Counted from the stretch's first letter, positions 1 through 7,972 are shown. The stretch: DNA of 31,352 bases from CAYVJW01 sp964451885 (GCA_964451885.1 CAYVJW010000003.1:1-31352), one strand, 5' to 3'. Numbers and translations are program-made. Notes: generated from the letters alone by a model not told the origin.

Positions 1-73
1 TATATTTTTATCAGTTTACTTCTCAACACATCACATCAAAATGGAACTTTGCCCTAAATTTGCCTTGCGGTAT

Positions 74-105
74 TTGACAAAATTAATAAAATTCATGGGT
101 ATTAT
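74..105 (+). promoter_or_regulatory. Putative secY promoter
   Basis: A perfect TTGACA (74-79) is followed by TATTAT (100-105). The spacer is 20 bases, longer than the ideal 17, which lowers confidence. Transcription would begin near 112, only about 7 bases before the secY ATG, so the message would be almost leaderless. No Shine-Dalgarno sequence precedes the ATG, which agrees with that. Confidence 0.5.
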
Positions 106-118
106 TTTGTAAACAAAA

Positions 119-1411
119 ATGAATACCCTTTTTCAAAAACTCCATCAAATCTGGACCACCAAACAACTTCGTGATCGGATTTTATTTACTATTTTGATCC
201 TCATTATTTTCCGTCTTGCCGCACATGTGACGATACCTGGAGCAGATATAAAGGCTATCCGCGCCGTAATAGACACACCGAACCAGGGATCGATTTTGAG
301 CGTTTTTTCCCTTTTGACAGGAGGAGCAATGGAAAATTTTTCCATTGTTTTGATGGGACTTACGCCCTACATTAACGCCTCAATCATTATGCAACTTTTG
401 GCGGTTATAGTGCCGAGCCTGGAAAACCTGAAAAAAGAAGGAGAAAGCGGGCAGAAAAAAATAAGCCAGTATACCCGGATGCTGACAGTGCCTTTAGCTT
501 TTGTGCAGAGCTACGGGATGATGCTCCTGATTAACCGCTTTTCGCCCATGCCCATCATTGATACGGACATTGCCTCCATGCTCCCGATGATGGTGACGGT
601 CACCGCCGGAACTATGTTTCTCATGTGGCTGGGAGAACTGGTGACGGAAAAAGGCATTGGGAACGGAATTTCCATCATAATTTTCGCGGGAATCGTTGCT
701 ACCGTACCGCAGCAAATAGCCGGAGCATTTCAGGCAGCGACTTTACCAGTAATATTAGCATTGATAATAGCGACCATGGCACTGACTATATTTGTTGTCT
801 ACGTGTCCGAAGCGGATCGGCGGGTGCCGGTGATCTATGCCTCCCGAAAGACAAAACACCAGCAGAAATCTTTCTTGCCCTTAAAGATTAATCAAGCAGG
901 AATGATCCCGATCATCTTCGCGGTATCCATGCTTTCGATGCCATCTATCATGTCCCAGTTTTTTATCGAATCGGATTCTGCTAGCCTTCGAAATTTTGCA
1001 GAGTTTACCTTAAAATATATAAATCCGAGTTCTCCAACACTTTGGTATAATATTTTTTATGCCCTTCTAATATTCGGGTTTACCTACTTTTACGTTTCCA
1101 TTGTGTTTGAGCCGAAAAAAGTTGCGGAAAATATCCAAAAAAGAGGCGGTTTTGTCCCCGGATACCGTCCGGGTACGGAAACAGAAACTTTCTTCGATAA
1201 AGTAATTAACCGTTTATGTTTCTGGGGAGGGGCTTTTCTGGCTTTTGTAGCAGTGGTTCCAATGTTCTTTGAACGCTGGGTAGGAGGCGGGAGCGGCTCG
1301 ATTTCCCTCTTTATTTCCGGTGCGGGAATGATCATTGTGGTGTCCGTGGTACTCGACCTTATTCGAAGAATCAATGCGCAGTTGGTGATGCATGATTATG
1401 ATAAGTTGTAA
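119..1411 (+). CDS. secY: Protein translocase subunit SecY
   Basis: SecY is the membrane channel of the Sec translocon. It takes unfolded preproteins from SecA and passes them across or into the cytoplasmic membrane. The 430-residue product has the usual length and about ten hydrophobic segments. Recognisable family stretches are the first segment with RLAAHVTIPGAD (about 33-44), the PYINASIIMQLL region (about 83-94), the GIGNGISIIIFAGI loop and helix (about 179-192), and the late cytoplasmic loop with KRGGFVPGYRPG (about 342-353), where SecA and the ribosome dock. SecY often closes a ribosomal protein operon, but here 118 bases with a candidate promoter precede it and an unrelated gene follows, so it may be transcribed alone. 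What lies further upstream is outside the window. The ATG at 119 gives a normal N-terminus. Identification is secure. Confidence 0.97.
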   Translation: MNTLFQKLHQIWTTKQLRDRILFTILILIIFRLAAHVTIPGADIKAIRAVIDTPNQGSILSVFSLLTGGAMENFSIVLMGLTPYINASIIMQLLAVIVPSLENLKKEGESGQKKISQYTRMLTVPLAFVQSYGMMLLINRFSPMPIIDTDIASMLPMMVTVTAGTMFLMWLGELVTEKGIGNGISIIIFAGIVATVPQQIAGAFQAATLPVILALIIATMALTIFVVYVSEADRRVPVIYASRKTKHQQKSFLPLKINQAGMIPIIFAVSMLSMPSIMSQFFIESDSASLRNFAEFTLKYINPSSPTLWYNIFYALLIFGFTYFYVSIVFEPKKVAENIQKRGGFVPGYRPGTETETFFDKVINRLCFWGGAFLAFVAVVPMFFERWVGGGSGSISLFISGAGMIIVVSVVLDLIRRINAQLVMHDYDKL

Positions 1412-1439
1412 GGAGAATGTGAGTCATCAGTGAGTTATT

Positions 1440-1457
1440 TCCCCCTGTGAAGGGGGA
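1440..1457. repeat. C5/G5 hairpin in the secY downstream spacer
   Basis: A seven-pair stem (TCCCCCT, loop GTGA, AGGGGGA) lies 29 bases after secY and is followed by ACTAAGGGGGTTAA. There is no T-run, so it is not a typical intrinsic terminator. It may be a dispersed intergenic repeat, but no second copy exists in this window. The rest of the 239-base spacer (1412-1650) shows only the promoter of the next gene. Confidence 0.4.
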
Positions 1458-1594
1458 CTAAGGGGGTTAAATCCGAAGGAAACACAGAAGTGTTCATAGT
1501 TTTGTCTACAATTTTGTGCTAATTGTCTACGGCTTTAATCCCATAAATTCCATTTAAAAAGGGGGCTTTAGATGATTTGGTAGATGATTTCGCC

Positions 1595-1623
1595 TTGACA
1601 ATTATCGCATTATGGTGTATATA
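1595..1623 (+). promoter_or_regulatory. Strong sigma-70-type promoter before the 185-aa gene
   Basis: A perfect TTGACA (1595-1600), a 17-base spacer and TATATA (1618-1623, with TATAAA overlapping at 1620-1625) form a near-consensus promoter. Transcription should start near 1630, about 20 bases before the ATG at 1651. No Shine-Dalgarno sequence is present in that short leader. Confidence 0.75.
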
Positions 1624-1650
1624 AAATCATAATTATTAACCCCCTTTATT

Positions 1651-2208
1651 ATGGTAGTATTAGTAAAAGATTCGTGGAATGAAGTTCGTGTCAGTTATGA
1701 TCCGGAAAGTGAAGATCCAGAAGTTATTCAGCAAACTGTTGTTGATTGTCTGTCTGATGAACAGGAGGAGTTATTACAACATACATGGGTTGATAACTCG
1801 GGTTATGTGAATTTTAGGTTTCCGGCAAGTGAAGAAGCAAATGGAGTAGTAATATCAATTAGGGGGGTATTAAAACGAACGGTGTATAATAGTGAGATGA
1901 TGCGTGAAGATGATAATAGCGGTCCGCTTCCGATTAGAGAAGCCAGAAATTATTCTGAAGAAGATGGCGTTAGAGAACTCACAAGAGAAGAAATTACTAA
2001 ACTTAATGCATTTCATCGTTATGATATAAATACTAATGCCCCTTATAGTCGATTTGAAATGGTTAATGGAAAAAAGTATTTTTTCCTGGAAACAGATTAT
2101 GGAACCTATCTTCTGAATGAACAACAACACAAAAGTATGTGGTGGTATTCAGAAAATAACGGTCGATCATTGGATGATATTTTAGGAGTAAAAGGCATTA
2201 TGGAATAA
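1651..2208 (+). CDS. Hypothetical acidic soluble protein, 185 aa
   Basis: I do not recognise this family. The 185-residue product has no signal peptide and no membrane segment. It is acidic, rich in Glu, Asp and Asn, and the N-terminal half (about 1-70) looks like alternating beta strands (DSWNEVRVSYDPE, VDNSGYVNFRFP, NGVVISIRGVLKRTVY). The C-terminal part has many aromatic residues (KKYFFLETDYGTYLL, SMWWYSENNGR). It is a single-gene unit: a near-consensus promoter lies directly in front and two hairpin terminators directly behind. That tight promoter and terminator pairing and the sensible protein composition argue that the gene is real and well expressed. The start at 1651 is the first ATG after the predicted transcription start. 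Confidence 0.8.
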   Translation: MVVLVKDSWNEVRVSYDPESEDPEVIQQTVVDCLSDEQEELLQHTWVDNSGYVNFRFPASEEANGVVISIRGVLKRTVYNSEMMREDDNSGPLPIREARNYSEEDGVRELTREEITKLNAFHRYDINTNAPYSRFEMVNGKKYFFLETDYGTYLLNEQQHKSMWWYSENNGRSLDDILGVKGIME

Positions 2209-2234
2209 AAAAATTAATACGTTTAATCTTCCAA

Positions 2235-2266
2235 TGCCGGCCCAAACCTCGGGCCGGCAAAATTTT
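2235..2266 (+). terminator. Intrinsic terminator after the 185-aa gene
   Basis: A perfect nine-pair GC-rich stem (TGCCGGCCC at 2235-2243, loop 2244-2250, GGGCCGGCA at 2251-2259) is followed by AAAATTTT. The T-run is short and delayed, but stem strength and position 27 bases after the stop codon support terminator function. Confidence 0.75.
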
Positions 2267-2269
2267 ATA

Positions 2270-2297
2270 AAGCTAGCTTTAGGTTGCTAGTTTTTTT
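2270..2297 (+). terminator. Second, weaker intrinsic terminator
   Basis: CTAGC (2273-2277), an eight-base loop and GCTAG (2286-2290) form a short stem that extends by a G-T and two A-T pairs into a seven-T run (2291-2297). It lies immediately behind the first terminator and would back it up ahead of the MurC-type gene. Confidence 0.55.
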
Positions 2298-2336
2298 AGA
2301 ATAACTAAAAACAAATAACTAAGATCTAACAACTAT

Positions 2337-3599
2337 ATGAACATCCACTTCATCGGCATAGGCGGCATCGGTATCTCAGCTTTAGCTCAATTTTGCCATA
2401 AACGGGGAGACACAATCACCGGTTCGGAAATATCTGAAACAAGTATTTTAAAAAACTTAAGAGCACAGGGAATTGATATCGTTATTCCACAGAAATTAGA
2501 AAATATCCCGAAAAATTGCGATTTAGTAATCTACACAGAGGCAGTGTCTTTAGATAATCCTGAACGCAGAGAGGCCAAAAATAGAGATATACCAGTAAAA
2601 TCCTATTTTCAGTACCTCGGGGAGATTTCAAAAGATTTCAACACCATTGCCGTTTGTGGCACGCATGGAAAAACGACGACAGTAGGCCTTCTTTCCTCCG
2701 GATTTCAGGCCGCAAAATTTGACGCGACAGTTTTTGTAGGCTCAAAACTTCGAGAATTTAAAGATTCCAATTTTTATCGGGGAACAAATGATTTTTTGTT
2801 GCTGGAAGCTTGTGAGTACCGAAATAATTTCCAGTTTTTACGCCCGGAAATTGTGATCTTAACAAACGCAGAACTTGACCACACGGATTATTACCTTAAT
2901 CAGTCCCATTATCGGGACATATTCACAGAATTTTGCAGTCGCGCGCATACGGTGATCCATCATGAAGATGATCTGGATGCGCACATGATATTGCAGAAAT
3001 TTTCCGGAAAACGCATCGCTGTGCCACAAAATACGCCAGAAAGCATTACTCTTGAAATTTCAGGGCACCATAATCGAAAAAATGCCGCTTTAGCGCTGAC
3101 ATTGAGTGAAGAACTTGGACTACCGGCGGAAGATTTTAAAAAGGGGCTAAAAAATTATACCGGAGCCTGGAGGAGGCAGGAGTATTTAGGCGAAAAAAAC
3201 GATATAAAAATATTTGATGATTACGGGCATCATCCGACAGAGGTTGCCGCTACCCTCCAAGCCTTTCGAGAACATTTCCCGGGCAAACGTATCGGTTTAA
3301 TCTTCGAACCGCATCAGTTTTCCCGCACAAAACAGTTTTTTGACGAGTTTTGCGAAGTATTATCCCAGGCAGACGAAACAGGAATTTTTCCCATATATGA
3401 GGCTAGAGATTCGGAGGAAGACAAAAAATCAGTTTCTATAAAAGACTTGATTTCAAATATTCCAAATTCAATGCCGATAAAAAATCACGAAAATATAAAT
3501 AAGTTTGCAAAAAGATTGTCTCCGGGCGATATATTGATTTTTATGGGAGCGGGGGATATAGATGAATTTGCTAGAAAGTTTATGAATTCCTACATTTAA
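2337..3599 (+). CDS. murC: UDP-N-acetylmuramate--L-alanine ligase type (MurC)
   Basis: MurC adds L-alanine to UDP-MurNAc with ATP, the first step of the peptidoglycan stem peptide, in the cytoplasm. Visible family marks are the N-terminal Rossmann loop GIGGIGIS (7-14), the ATP loop GTHGKTTT (108-115), the central-domain stretch with CEYRNNF and ILTNAELDHTDYY (about 159-186), and the C-terminal ligase-domain signature DDYGHHPTE (about 297-305). At 420 residues it is shorter than the usual 450-490. The CEYRNNF segment replaces the more common DESDASF-like sequence, so a MurC-related ligase such as Mpl is a lesser alternative. The gene stands alone here, without the rest of the mur/dcw cluster. 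The ATG at 2337 directly begins the conserved beta strand MNIHFIGIGG, and no longer start is possible without losing the family fit. No Shine-Dalgarno site is seen. Confidence 0.88.
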   Translation: MNIHFIGIGGIGISALAQFCHKRGDTITGSEISETSILKNLRAQGIDIVIPQKLENIPKNCDLVIYTEAVSLDNPERREAKNRDIPVKSYFQYLGEISKDFNTIAVCGTHGKTTTVGLLSSGFQAAKFDATVFVGSKLREFKDSNFYRGTNDFLLLEACEYRNNFQFLRPEIVILTNAELDHTDYYLNQSHYRDIFTEFCSRAHTVIHHEDDLDAHMILQKFSGKRIAVPQNTPESITLEISGHHNRKNAALALTLSEELGLPAEDFKKGLKNYTGAWRRQEYLGEKNDIKIFDDYGHHPTEVAATLQAFREHFPGKRIGLIFEPHQFSRTKQFFDEFCEVLSQADETGIFPIYEARDSEEDKKSVSIKDLISNIPNSMPIKNHENINKFAKRLSPGDILIFMGAGDIDEFARKFMNSYI

Positions 3600-3607
3600 A
3601 TGTGCTT

Positions 3608-3673
3608 TGAAGGCGACACGGCGCCGTGTCGCCTTCACGTGAGTCGTTATATTTCTATTGTAGATTAACATTA
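3608..3673. repeat. Palindromic dispersed repeat, copy 1
   Basis: A perfect 30-base palindrome (3608-3637, centre GGC|GCC at 3622/3623, arms containing GGCGACACGGC) sits 8 bases after the murC stop. A conserved tail follows, with TATTTCT near 3649-3655, AGATTA near 3662-3667 and TTA at 3671-3673. The same palindrome and tail recur at 10961-11022, so this is a repeat unit of about 65 bases rather than a simple hairpin. There is no T-run after the palindrome. Confidence 0.8.
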
Positions 3674-3687
3674 ATAATTCCGAATCT

Positions 3688-3715
3688 AAAAAAGCCGGCT
3701 TCCGCCGGCTTTTTC
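3688..3715. terminator. Bidirectional intrinsic terminator
   Basis: A-run, GCCGGC (3694-3699), loop TTCC, GCCGGC (3704-3709) and a T-run form a symmetric hairpin. The A/T tracts on both sides let it stop transcription in both directions. It separates the rightward murC gene from the leftward LPxTG protein gene. Confidence 0.88.
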
Positions 3716-3756
3716 TTTATATTTGTGTTTATTTTTATTTGATATAAAAAGTAGAG

Positions 3757-5004
3757 TTAGTTCTTTTTTCTAGCTACCCCGATAATCATCAAAATAATGC
3801 CTATAACAGCTAGAGCAGCAAAAATTTCCGGGCCGGTACTGGGCAGCAAAGGAGCTGAACCATGAACAGGCTCTTCTTTTTCTATCGTTTGCACATCTTT
3901 TTTCTTAGCCTCATCATATATTGTAAAATCATTCACATTATGATCTTCATATCTATCTCTTATCTGAAGGATATAATTCAAGAAGCCGTCATCTTGATCG
4001 GAAACTTGTTCCTCTTCTGTTTCATCAGGCGCTCTTACAGACTTAGCTGCGTCAATCTTCCGTGCTCTTTCCAACTCATCGGGCTCAACCGAACCTTCAT
4101 CTACTGTTTTAGCAATCTGGGCACGGGAACCGCGGTAACGTATATATCCGCCTCGTATATCCGGTGCTTTGGTTTCTTCTAAAATATCCTCCTCTTCAAA
4201 TTCTTCTGAAACTTCATCAAATTCTTCATCTTCAAATTCATCAAATTTTGTCGTAAGGCAACTACTCCCGTCTTCACTTAATTCAAATCCTCGATCACAA
4301 TCAATAATACAATTTGGAATTCTTCCTACGGTCCCATTTTCAACGCTTGTTTTTGGGCATTTAGAGAAAGATTCTTTTATCAAAGCAAGAGAATTAGCGT
4401 CTGAAACTTCAAGAGCACAAAGACCATCCTGAACAAAACAGAATTCCTCGGATTTAATTTCCCAGTCTTCATTGCTTTGAGGATAAGCAACCCATAATCT
4501 CACACCGTCACTTTCATTAACAGGGAGCACTACTGCGGCAGAAGGAGAATATGAGAAAGTTTCATTTGCCAGCCCCCATAAAAAAGCATCGACGATCACC
4601 GAACCGTCACCTTTTTGTAAACCCGGAGGAAATTTTATCTTATCATAGCTGGGAAGCCTTCCAGAAGAAGGAGCGGAAAATTGTCCTTCCCACCAGGTTT
4701 TACGCATAACATCTGCATCCCATGTTCTTTTACTGGTAATAGTTGTCCCTCCGGAAATCATTATTCGCGGAAAACTTCCGATCCGGGTATCGGCTACCGT
4801 TACCGTACCGACCCCTTCGATCGTGACAGAGCTTGATCCGCTAGTGGCCTCAGGATTACTGGGATCACTTACTCCTTCGATCAATACCCCTCTTTCAAAA
4901 TATAAGTCTTCATCAACAGGTCCTGAGATAGTGGGAACAGCCATTGCTGTTAGTGGAATACTTAGAAACAAAAAACTGAAAGCGAAGGCTGAAAGTCGTT
5001 TCAT
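3757..5004 (-). CDS. LPxTG-type surface protein with signal peptide
   Basis: The product (415 aa) has the two ends of a sortase substrate. The N-terminus is a signal peptide: basic MKR, a hydrophobic run, and a likely cleavage after AMA (about residue 22). The C-terminus has LPSTG (387-391) followed by Pro-Glu, a hydrophobic helix and the basic tail ARKKN. It should be exported by Sec and anchored or processed by a sortase, but no sortase gene lies in this window. Between the ends there is a beta-rich N-terminal region, a cysteine-containing segment (about 190-252, including IPNCIIDCDRGFELSEDG) resembling small disulfide-bonded modules, and a long acidic, charged region (about 253-380) that may be extended. 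The function is unknown; a surface adhesin or structural protein is only a guess. It is a single-gene unit ended by the bidirectional terminator. Confidence 0.85.
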   Translation of the reverse strand: MKRLSAFAFSFLFLSIPLTAMAVPTISGPVDEDLYFERGVLIEGVSDPSNPEATSGSSSVTIEGVGTVTVADTRIGSFPRIMISGGTTITSKRTWDADVMRKTWWEGQFSAPSSGRLPSYDKIKFPPGLQKGDGSVIVDAFLWGLANETFSYSPSAAVVLPVNESDGVRLWVAYPQSNEDWEIKSEEFCFVQDGLCALEVSDANSLALIKESFSKCPKTSVENGTVGRIPNCIIDCDRGFELSEDGSSCLTTKFDEFEDEEFDEVSEEFEEEDILEETKAPDIRGGYIRYRGSRAQIAKTVDEGSVEPDELERARKIDAAKSVRAPDETEEEQVSDQDDGFLNYILQIRDRYEDHNVNDFTIYDEAKKKDVQTIEKEEPVHGSAPLLPSTGPEIFAALAVIGIILMIIGVARKKN

Positions 5005-5153
5005 TTGAAAAAAAGATATAAGAGAGTAAACAACTTCGATTCTATTAATTTCTCAGTAGTGTGCAATTTATTTATTCAAAATTAGGTAGAATTTGATGTG
5101 TTTTTATGTTTTTGTATAACTCATTTTTAGTTTTTTGTTTTTAATTTTTTGTT

Positions 5154-5159
5154 TATAAT
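5154..5159 (+). promoter_or_regulatory. Putative -10 box of the bat operon
   Basis: A perfect TATAAT lies 33 bases before the batD ATG in an extremely T-rich spacer (5101-5180). The matching -35 region is only a T-run (about 5131-5136), so the assignment is tentative. The 188-base spacer 5005-5192 must also hold the leftward promoter of the LPxTG gene, where I see no clear boxes. Confidence 0.4.
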
Positions 5160-5192
5160 TTTTTAGTGATTTTTATGTATTAATGGGCAAGA

Positions 5193-6089
5193 ATGTTAAA
5201 AAAGTTAATTTTCACAGTTTATTTATTTTTTCCGTTTGTAGTATATGCAAACCAAAACATAAACCTTCAGCTTTCTGTTGATCGTCAGGAAATTGAGGTT
5301 GGTGAGGAATTTTATATTAAAATCAATCTCGACCTGGAAAATTCGGAAAGCCAAATTGACCTCCAAAGGATTGTTGTCCCCGGATTAGAAAATTATCAGC
5401 AAATTGGATCATCTCAATCGACACAGGCGATAATTATTAACGGAAAAGTAACCACGTCTTCATCAATTGAAAAAACGGTCATAGCTCACAAAACAGGAGA
5501 TTTTCAATTGGGACCTGTGAATTTTGCACTAAAAAGCTCTTCCGGCAGCACAATGAATGTAAAAAGCAATAGTTTAAAAGTAGTAGTGAAAGATGTTTCA
5601 CCTCAAATGATTCCAAGTGAAAAAAGCATTGAAACAAATGAAATTGAAGCCACAAAGGATATATTGAATAAGAAACAAAAATCTATTAAATTCCCTTTTC
5701 CTTCAAAAGGAATAAAAGTTTTTCTCGCTTTTTTTCTTATAGGAGGAGGAATTGCCATTTCTTTCTATGCAAGGAGAAAGAAAGAAGATGACAAAATAAC
5801 TTCCAAAAAGAAATTGCCGGATGAAAAAAAAGGAAAAATTAAACTGATTGTTCCTAAAATCGGAGATGCCGATTTCTATGAAAAACTACGTCAATTTATT
5901 GTCGATTACCTTCATCAGATGAAGTCGATAAACGCCAAAGCAATGACTACAAAAGAAATGTCAGAACATTTAAAAAATGCCCCGGAAATAAAAGAAATCT
6001 TAATTGCATATGATAATTACAAGTATGCAGGAGAAGAAGGTGATAGAAAGCATTTATTGGAGATAGCGAGAAAATTAATTACTCATTAA
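5193..6089 (+). CDS. batD: BatD-like membrane protein
   Basis: BatD proteins are membrane-anchored, with large extracytoplasmic beta-sandwich domains, and accompany MoxR ATPases and vWA proteins in bat operons; their molecular role is not settled. This 298-residue product begins with a signal or anchor segment (about 1-19). It continues with the typical BatD start (NINLQLSVDRQEIEVGEEFYI), in which an Ig-like domain spans roughly residues 22-135. A membrane segment follows (about 170-192, KVFLAFFLIGGGIAISFYA) with a basic cytoplasmic stop ARRKK. The C-terminal cytoplasmic helical region (about 215-298) resembles the C-terminal part of the DUF4381-like protein at 8935-9435. It is shorter than many BatD proteins, with one or two sandwich domains instead of several. 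The next gene, moxR, starts 12 bases after its stop, which supports co-transcription. Confidence 0.8.
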   Translation: MLKKLIFTVYLFFPFVVYANQNINLQLSVDRQEIEVGEEFYIKINLDLENSESQIDLQRIVVPGLENYQQIGSSQSTQAIIINGKVTTSSSIEKTVIAHKTGDFQLGPVNFALKSSSGSTMNVKSNSLKVVVKDVSPQMIPSEKSIETNEIEATKDILNKKQKSIKFPFPSKGIKVFLAFFLIGGGIAISFYARRKKEDDKITSKKKLPDEKKGKIKLIVPKIGDADFYEKLRQFIVDYLHQMKSINAKAMTTKEMSEHLKNAPEIKEILIAYDNYKYAGEEGDRKHLLEIARKLITH

Positions 6090-6101
6090 TCATTAAAAAT
6101 C

Positions 6102-7091
6102 ATGAACGCTCAAATCAAAGAAACGCAAAAAATCGTGGACGGCAAGTCCGAACAATTGCATGCCATTCAGGAAGAAATGGCGAAAGTAATTGTAGGGCAA
6201 AAATCGTTAGTCAGCCGATTGCTGGTAGCACTTATTTGCCACGGGCATATCCTATTGGAAGGAGTTCCCGGGCTTGCGAAGACGACATCTATTGCAACAT
6301 TGGCAAAAATTTTAAAACTAAAATTCCAAAGGATTCAGTTTACACCGGATCTCCTTCCTTCCGATCTCATAGGGAGCCGGGTTTTCAATCCGAAAGACCA
6401 TTCTTTTTACATAAAAAAAGGACCGGTTTTTGCCAATTTTATATTAGCTGACGAGATAAATCGCAGTCCGGCAAAAGTCCAAAGTGCTTTATTGGAGGCT
6501 ATGCAAGAACAGCAAGTAACTATCGGAGAGGAAACGTTCCCGCTTCAGAATCCTTTTTTTGTAATGGCGACACAAAACCCGTTGGAACAAGAAGGAACAT
6601 ATCCGTTACCGGAAGCCCAAGTAGACCGTTTTTTAATGAAAACAGTCATCGATTACCCCACAGAAGAAGAAGAGATAGAAATTATGAATCGCGCAGAGCA
6701 TGCAGGAGATCAGAAGGTAGAATCTATTTTGACCGGAAAATGTGTTTTAGAACTGCAAAAAGTTGTAGAACAAATTTATATGGACCCGAGCATCAAAAAT
6801 TATATCAAAGAAATCGTCTTTGCTTCCCGGTACCCGAAAGATAAGGGTATAGAAGAACTTGAAGGATTAATCGCCTACGGAGGTTCCCCCAGAGCTTCTA
6901 TCAGTCTTATGAAAACAGCAAAAGCAATAGCCTTCCTTCAAGGCCGGGCTTATGTTATCCCGGAAGATGTAAAAGAAATTGCCATGGATGTGTTGCGACA
7001 TAGAATCATACCGACTTATGAGGCGGAAGCGGAAGGAGTGACGGCGGAGGTGCTGGTGGAGAAATTGTTGGGGAATGTTAAGGTGCCTTAG
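6102..7091 (+). CDS. moxR: MoxR-family AAA+ ATPase
   Basis: MoxR ATPases are AAA+ chaperone-like enzymes thought to remodel or activate vWA-domain partner proteins. The 329-residue product shows Walker A GVPGLAKT (54-61), Walker B with the family form LADEINR (115-121), sensor 1 in MATQNPLEQEGTYPLPEAQ (about 149-167) and the lid domain with the arginine-bearing GGSPRAS motif. Length is typical. It sits between batD and, after an inverted gene, DUF58 and batA, which are the expected partner vWA proteins. The ATG at 6102 is in the right place and no Shine-Dalgarno site precedes it. The gene ends with TAG at 7089-7091. Confidence 0.95.
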   Translation: MNAQIKETQKIVDGKSEQLHAIQEEMAKVIVGQKSLVSRLLVALICHGHILLEGVPGLAKTTSIATLAKILKLKFQRIQFTPDLLPSDLIGSRVFNPKDHSFYIKKGPVFANFILADEINRSPAKVQSALLEAMQEQQVTIGEETFPLQNPFFVMATQNPLEQEGTYPLPEAQVDRFLMKTVIDYPTEEEEIEIMNRAEHAGDQKVESILTGKCVLELQKVVEQIYMDPSIKNYIKEIVFASRYPKDKGIEELEGLIAYGGSPRASISLMKTAKAIAFLQGRAYVIPEDVKEIAMDVLRHRIIPTYEAEAEGVTAEVLVEKLLGNVKVP

Positions 7092-7145
7092 CAGTGAACA
7101 ATGAACAATTGTATCAGGCTATTTTTAAATTTAAAATTTCGAGAT

Positions 7146-7934
7146 TCACATTTCTGTGTAAAAGCCGCTTATTGCTTCTCTAAAAAATTGTTCTGCTTTT
7201 TGAGGGCTAAATACAGAAATTTTTCTTTCTCCAGATCTCAGACCTGATTCGGCATCTATAGAAAATTTAGGTGTTCCAAGCCCTGTTTTTAATTGTTGTA
7301 CGGTATTGGCTACGTTCTTAGGAGATAATCCTCCGGCGAAAGCTGGTTTTAATTTAGTTTCTCGCATTATTAATTTCCCGGTTTTCGAGCAAGCAGAGAC
7401 ATTCATTGTTTTTCCTTTTCCATGTGATTCATCCACAAAAGCATAATCAACAAAATTGCCGTAATCTGTTAAGTCGGAAGCAATATTATCGTCAGCATGA
7501 ACGGGGAGGATTAGTCCTAAATTCGGATATTTTGTTCTGATGCGTTGAAATACTTCTTTCGGTATTCTGCCGAGTGTAAAATTAACCTGTAAGCCATGGC
7601 ATAAATTTTCTTCGTACATATTTCTCGTTTCCATCAACCGATCAATATTGTGTTCTAATTGTTCACTATTTCTGCTTGAAAAATGAATAACCGTAAAAAT
7701 ACGATCTCTTTTTTCCAAAACGCTCTCAAATATTCGTGGAATGAGTTCTAAAGCCGGATCGCGTCTTGATTCTGCCCCTGCTAAAGTCACATCGGTTACG
7801 GCTACACCAATTTGAGCTTCATGAAAATGGCTGGTAATTCCTTCTAAATTCCTGTTAACTGATTCAGCACAACAGACCGCATCGTCTATGTTGTTGATAC
7901 CAACTAGGCCGATGTAATCGGGAGTGTTTTTCAT
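7146..7934 (-). CDS. TrpF-like TIM-barrel protein lacking the usual cysteine
   Basis: The 262-residue product resembles phosphoribosylanthranilate isomerase (TrpF), the tryptophan-pathway enzyme that isomerises PRA to CdRP. The resemblance is clear in the second half: the stretch VDYAFVDESHGKGKTMNVS (about 162-180) matches the TrpF Asp and GGTGKTFDW region, PAFAGGLSPKNV (about 197-208) matches the phosphate loop, and IDAESGLRSGERK (about 226-238) matches the last strand. At the N-terminus, however, the catalytic Cys of the VKICG motif appears to be replaced (YIGLVGINNIDDA at 7-19, with Val in its place). No other trp gene is nearby. A true isomerase is therefore doubtful, and a related barrel with another substrate is more likely. 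The gene lies inverted inside the bat operon. Confidence 0.7.
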   Translation of the reverse strand: MKNTPDYIGLVGINNIDDAVCCAESVNRNLEGITSHFHEAQIGVAVTDVTLAGAESRRDPALELIPRIFESVLEKRDRIFTVIHFSSRNSEQLEHNIDRLMETRNMYEENLCHGLQVNFTLGRIPKEVFQRIRTKYPNLGLILPVHADDNIASDLTDYGNFVDYAFVDESHGKGKTMNVSACSKTGKLIMRETKLKPAFAGGLSPKNVANTVQQLKTGLGTPKFSIDAESGLRSGERKISVFSPQKAEQFFREAISGFYTEM

Positions 7935-7943
7935 GATATTAAA

Positions 7944-7972
7944 TTGAATTTATAGCTAATTTCTTATATCAT
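7944..7972 (+). promoter_or_regulatory. Putative promoter of the downstream bat genes
   Basis: TTGAAT (7944-7949), 17 bases and TATCAT (7967-7972) form a plausible promoter starting near 7979, about 17 bases before the DUF58 ATG. On the opposite strand the same 61-base gap also holds TATAAG preceded by TGA, a possible extended -10 box for the TrpF-like gene. The inverted insertion thus appears to have, or to have brought, a divergent promoter pair. Confidence 0.45.

Noticed and set aside
625..891. Rightward 88-codon frame and leftward frames inside secY
   Set aside because: They overlap a certain gene and their residue make-up is not protein-like; no start signals.
1440..1457. The C5/G5 hairpin as the secY terminator
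   Set aside because: No T-run follows the stem and the following bases are G-rich.
3862..4432. Rightward frames (106 and 87 codons) antisense to the LPxTG gene
   Set aside because: The second is a serine-rich mirror of the acidic Glu/Asp repeat on the other strand, a known artefact. No promoter or ribosome site fits.
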